Positions 33,101-34,961 of a stretch of 34,961 nt of DNA are shown here, piece after piece; the first letter of the stretch is position 1; every line of letters begins with the position of its first letter. This stretch comes from DASWJS01 sp036397035. Lineage in GTDB: Bacteria > Actinomycetota > AC-67. The notes beneath the pieces were generated by a model. It did no database searches and had not been told where the DNA came from. It saw nothing but the letters and a program-made list of their open reading frames with translations. The DNA lies in NCBI GenBank assembly GCA_036397035.1, contig DASWJS010000011.1:1-34961 (forward strand), in the 5' to 3' direction. A program made the position numbers and the translations under genes.

Positions 33101-33194
33101 CCACCGCGCCGCGATCGCGCTGGAAGCGGTCCTGCTGGCCGCGTTCTTGTTCTGGCGGGCGCAGCGGGTCTCGCGGGATCGGGGCGAAGCGTGA
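30180..33194 (+). CDS. Glycosyltransferase family 2 fused to a large polytopic membrane region
   Basis: A 1004-residue protein. Residues 1-260 are a GT-A domain: VVVLLVVTDGGAWLP, LEVVAVDNASQDGS, YLILHDDAELGEG (metal site), ALRDDLDLCWRARL (catalytic base). One hydrophobic segment follows (about 265-285). After a cytoplasmic basic/acidic loop comes a series of about ten membrane helices (about 365-760), then an extracytoplasmic soluble tail (750-980) and a last helix (AIALEAVLLAAFLFW). This layout is typical of actinobacterial wall-glycan glycosyltransferases near whiB2/fbiA. The start ATG 30180 lacks a clear Shine-Dalgarno. It overlaps the DUF5719 gene by 4 bp. Confidence 0.87.
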   Translation: MALPENPAVVVLLVVTDGGAWLPAVLAGLRAQDYRPLEVVAVDNASQDGSGALLVKTLGRGRVTRLQTRAGYGRALDVALQAASERAIRGDAYLILHDDAELGEGAVSLMVGALGGRGVGIVGAKLLEWDNPDVLQDIGRTTDRYGRSVSAVERDEIDQGQHAGTREVLYATSAALLVARDVIERVGLFDPRYVALRDDLDLCWRARLVGYRTVVAADAGVRHVAALSRDLRDTPVRRNVRYYGDRNLIATLIKNYSRWAIAFVAPVTLVLSLGNAILYLARGRRRSAAQVLDAIRWNMVHLPSTLRARARIQRIRTVGDRHVTRLMHHGASRVRTIVEQAAERVMGEVEEGEEDDVYVEPPGLLARIRRHPAGLAITLTIVVAILGARPLFVTGQVAGLDFAPFPSASGFFETFASGWRGGGLGAGPATPGMVLLGILTALCWGSGWLAQRVLLFGLPVLGAVAMYRMARALGLEPAGRRLAVLIYATSPLLMGTFGAGRLPDLVLVCAAPLLVMPLLRAGGLIDRGTWRSAAAGSLGLAVAASLAPWALVFVAGVAGIVALVRARAADAARAVLTRGGIMIATAVALLFPWSGELFKPGSPLGGGGADRHASLLDLLALSPAAVRPIPLVLAFGATVVAVAGVVRGRPDVPARAVLAGIGLGGLVMAWAVAIGVPAIAARPALPLIGFAVVVPVFCGDALDRTLVALGSRNFGATHVGAIVLGLLVAAQVGATALWVGVGSRPGLVEARDLLPASLAQEARTTGDFRIVWLSGSAGSPRAALTGPSGSSMTDYLPRTGGEGTDLLKLAVATITTRSSTSAGRILAALGVRYVVVRPDGDGSLTSALDRQADLAFLQRLRGTVVYRNEAGMGVAAPVSSPGWIEASRGDVGLLPIAEASPAAGPGFRRQAAAVLQGDTGDAVTILLAEAYSDRWRALAGDQEVEPERSFGWGSRFELATGTSAVTLQWRGQWIHRAAIALEAVLLAAFLFWRAQRVSRDRGEA

Positions 33195-34654
33195 GCAGGT
33201 TCGGCTTCGGGCTCGCGGCTGCGCTGCTGGTGGCGGCGCTGCTGCTCGACGCCTCCCTGCCGGCGCCCGCGTCGCGCGGCGAGCCGGTCCGGATCGGCTC
33301 GGAGACGTCGTCGCTCGTCTGCCCGTACGCCGTGCAGCCCGGCGGGCGGGCGTTCCTTTCGCTCGCCGACGTCGGGGCCGAACCCGCCCGCGCCGTCGTC
33401 TCGATCGTCCCCGAGAACCCGGCTCGCGCCGTGTCCATCCCGGTCGCGCTCGAGCCGGGGCAGGCCCGCACCATCCGCCTCCACGGCCGGGTCCCCGGCA
33501 TCGCGAGCGCGATCGTCGAGCGCACCGGGGGAGAGATCGTCGCGTCGCACTCTCTGTGGCTCCCGCCGCGCGGCGGGCGTGGTCCGCGTGGCGGGGGCGC
33601 CGCGCTGTGCCGGCGCACCGGCGACGGCTTGCTGGTCGTGCCGCACGGCAGCACGGCGAAGGCGGAGCTGGACCTGGTGCTGTTCAATCCCGGCACGGCG
33701 AGCGCCGACGCGTCGATCTCGCTGATCGCCGGCAAGAACGTGCTCCGCCCGCAGCGGCTCGAACAGGTGAGCGTGCCGCCGCGGTCGCGCACGATCGTGC
33801 GCCTCGCCGACTTCGCCTTCCAGCGGCCCGAGATCGCCGCCGTGATCCAGCTCAACCGGGGAACCGTGGGGGCCGAAGCGCTGCAACGAACGGCGTCGCG
33901 CGTCGCGCTGATCGCGTCCACGACCCAGTCCCCGGGGGCGGTGACGCTCGCAGGCGCCGGCGGTGCGACGACGAGCTTCGGGCTCGCCGCGATCGGCCGG
34001 GACGACGCGGGCATCACCGCGCGCCTGCTGTCCTTCGCCGGCTCGGGAGCCGCCGCCAAGATCCCGCAGTCGATCCGGGGCAACACCGGCCTCCGGCTCG
34101 GATTCCCGCGCCGGGGGGACGGACCGGTCGCCTACCGCGTGTCGGTGGACGTCGGCTCCCAGGTCGTCGCCGGCGCCGCATGGCCGGTCGCCCGCGGGGG
34201 CACCTTCGACCTGGCCCACGCGACCGGAGCGCAGCCGGCGCGCCGGTGGGGCGGCGTCTTCGGCGGTCCGGAGCAGAACGCGGTGACGCGAATCCTGATC
34301 GCAAATCCCGGCGACGACGCCGCGGCGATCACGCTGCGGCCGCTCGGCGGCGAGGAACGCTCGATCGTCGTGCAGGCCGGCTCGACCGAGAGCGTGCCCC
34401 TTGCGAGGGGCGCCGGCACGTTCGCCTTCGAGCTGACCTCCGATCAACCGGTCGTGCCGGTGATCGAGGCCGTGGCGCTCGACCTCGGGCCGCGGCCCCC
34501 GAAGGTACGCGGCATCCCGCGCCCGCCGCGCCCGAAGGTGGCGTTCGCGTTCGCGCTCGCCGCGCAAGTCCTTGAATCGCGGGACCTGGTGCCGGTCGAG
34601 GTCGATCCTCGCCTCGGCGTCCCGGCTCGTTTCCCGGGCGTTCCGGCGCTCTAG
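33191..34654 (+). CDS. DUF5719-type secreted/anchored protein
   Basis: A 487-residue protein with an N-terminal signal or anchor (FGFGLAAALLVAALLLDASL) and an all-beta extracellular region of repeated Ig-like units (ELDLVLFNPGTASADASISL, AVTRILIANPGDDAAAITLRPL). These NPG turns are the mark of DUF5719, a family found next to a family-2 glycosyltransferase in many actinobacteria. The start GTG 33191 overlaps the upstream stop as GTGA, so both are made together and may work in one envelope process. The family name rests on motifs plus context; molecular function is unknown. Confidence 0.78.
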   Translation: MSRFGFGLAAALLVAALLLDASLPAPASRGEPVRIGSETSSLVCPYAVQPGGRAFLSLADVGAEPARAVVSIVPENPARAVSIPVALEPGQARTIRLHGRVPGIASAIVERTGGEIVASHSLWLPPRGGRGPRGGGAALCRRTGDGLLVVPHGSTAKAELDLVLFNPGTASADASISLIAGKNVLRPQRLEQVSVPPRSRTIVRLADFAFQRPEIAAVIQLNRGTVGAEALQRTASRVALIASTTQSPGAVTLAGAGGATTSFGLAAIGRDDAGITARLLSFAGSGAAAKIPQSIRGNTGLRLGFPRRGDGPVAYRVSVDVGSQVVAGAAWPVARGGTFDLAHATGAQPARRWGGVFGGPEQNAVTRILIANPGDDAAAITLRPLGGEERSIVVQAGSTESVPLARGAGTFAFELTSDQPVVPVIEAVALDLGPRPPKVRGIPRPPRPKVAFAFALAAQVLESRDLVPVEVDPRLGVPARFPGVPAL

Positions 34655-34662
34655 CAGGCTGC

Positions 34663-34693
34663 TTGACCGGGGCGTGAAGGATGGTTGTATACC
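34663..34693 (+). promoter_or_regulatory. Promoter of the last, truncated gene
   Basis: TTGACC (34663-34668) and TTGTAT (34685-34690), or the overlapping TATACC (34688-34693), form a promoter with 16 to 19 bp spacing. The expected start falls near the GTG at 34698, which has no Shine-Dalgarno, so a leaderless message is likely. Confidence 0.45.
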
Positions 34694-34697
34694 GGGC

Positions 34698-34961
34698 GTG
34701 GCCACCTTCCCCGTCCCGAGCGTTCCCGCGCGTCCCCGCCTCGGCGCCGTGGCCGTCGCGCTGCTCGCCGCGGTCGTGCCCGCGATCGCGGTCGCAGTCC
34801 TGACGAACCCGGGGGAGCGTGCGTCCGAGCGGGCCGGCGGGCACGAGCCGCTCGGCCGGCTCCCCGGCGTGGTCTATCGCTCGATCCCCGCGGACCCGGG
34901 GGTCGATCCCGTTGCCGCGCGCGCTGCCGCGCGCGCGGCGCTGCTGGACCCGGGCGTGGGG
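34698..34961 (+). CDS. Exported or membrane-anchored protein, 3' end beyond the window
   Basis: The frame stays open from GTG 34698 to the last base (88 codons). After a short proline-rich lead (ATFPVPSVPARPR) there is one hydrophobic helix (LGAVAVALLAAVVPAIAVAV), then NPGERASERAGGHEPLGRL and VVYRSIPADPGVDPVAARA, an Ala/Pro-rich external region. This suggests a signal peptide or anchor. No family is recognisable from this fragment. The codon pattern (GC-rich third positions) and the promoter just upstream support a real gene. Confidence 0.6.
   Translation, partial: MATFPVPSVPARPRLGAVAVALLAAVVPAIAVAVLTNPGERASERAGGHEPLGRLPGVVYRSIPADPGVDPVAARAAARAALLDPGVG

Noticed and set aside
29972..33190. 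Long upstream extension of the DUF5719 frame through the glycosyltransferase gene
   Set aside because: The extension is Arg/Gly/Ala noise; the GTG at 33191 with the GTGA overlap and a following signal peptide is the real start.

Overview
The window is a high-GC chromosomal segment of an actinobacterium (Actinomycetota). The evidence is a WhiB-type iron-sulfur regulator, a complete-looking set of coenzyme F420 genes with the fused actinobacterial form of FbiC, a lysine/arginine-rich histone-like protein, many GTG/TTG starts and several starts that look leaderless. The monofunctional CofE (no C-terminal flavin domain) argues against Mycobacterium or Streptomyces and for a less studied lineage; genus cannot be read from the sequence.

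Positions 1-3730 and 8558-16327 hold a cell-surface glycan locus: three family-4 and three family-2 glycosyltransferases, a sugar-nucleotide epimerase/dehydratase, a Wzx/MATE-like flippase, two zinc-ribbon methyltransferases and a hexapeptide acyltransferase. From 8558 to 16327 most genes overlap at GTGA/ATGA junctions and form one translationally coupled operon. It is followed by two exported proteins: a LamG-like protein (16431-17975) and a subtilisin (18066-19967).

The glycan locus is interrupted twice. An AbrB/RelE toxin-antitoxin pair lies at 1863-2429. An accessory island of visibly lower GC lies at about 3731-7810. It holds a Ser/Thr kinase, a DUF488 protein, a frameshifted gene of an unnamed conserved family (CxxxC-xxH and DWE motifs), a decayed small gene, a PH+SHOCT protein, a tRNA 3'-end remnant, and then a MazEF pair whose operator-like palindrome covers the mazE start codon.

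From 19980 onward the window is housekeeping-like: a DUF3105 membrane protein, cofE-cofD (minus strand), a DUF433 antitoxin/PIN-like toxin pair, fbiC, and, overlapping fbiC, a 774-residue coiled-coil protein with a histone-H1-like tail. A strong promoter then drives whiB and a small histone-like protein. After a convergent small membrane protein come a large glycosyltransferase-2/polytopic membrane protein, a DUF5719 protein and the start of an exported protein running off the window. Clustering of F420 genes, whiB and a glycosyltransferase resembles the fbiA-fbiB-whiB2-wbbL neighbourhood of mycobacteria.

The best candidates for undescribed biology are the kinase/DUF488/DWE-family/PH-SHOCT island and the fbiC-coupled coiled-coil/H1-tail protein beside whiB and the histone-like gene. 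No CRISPR array, insertion sequence, rRNA or intact tRNA was seen.
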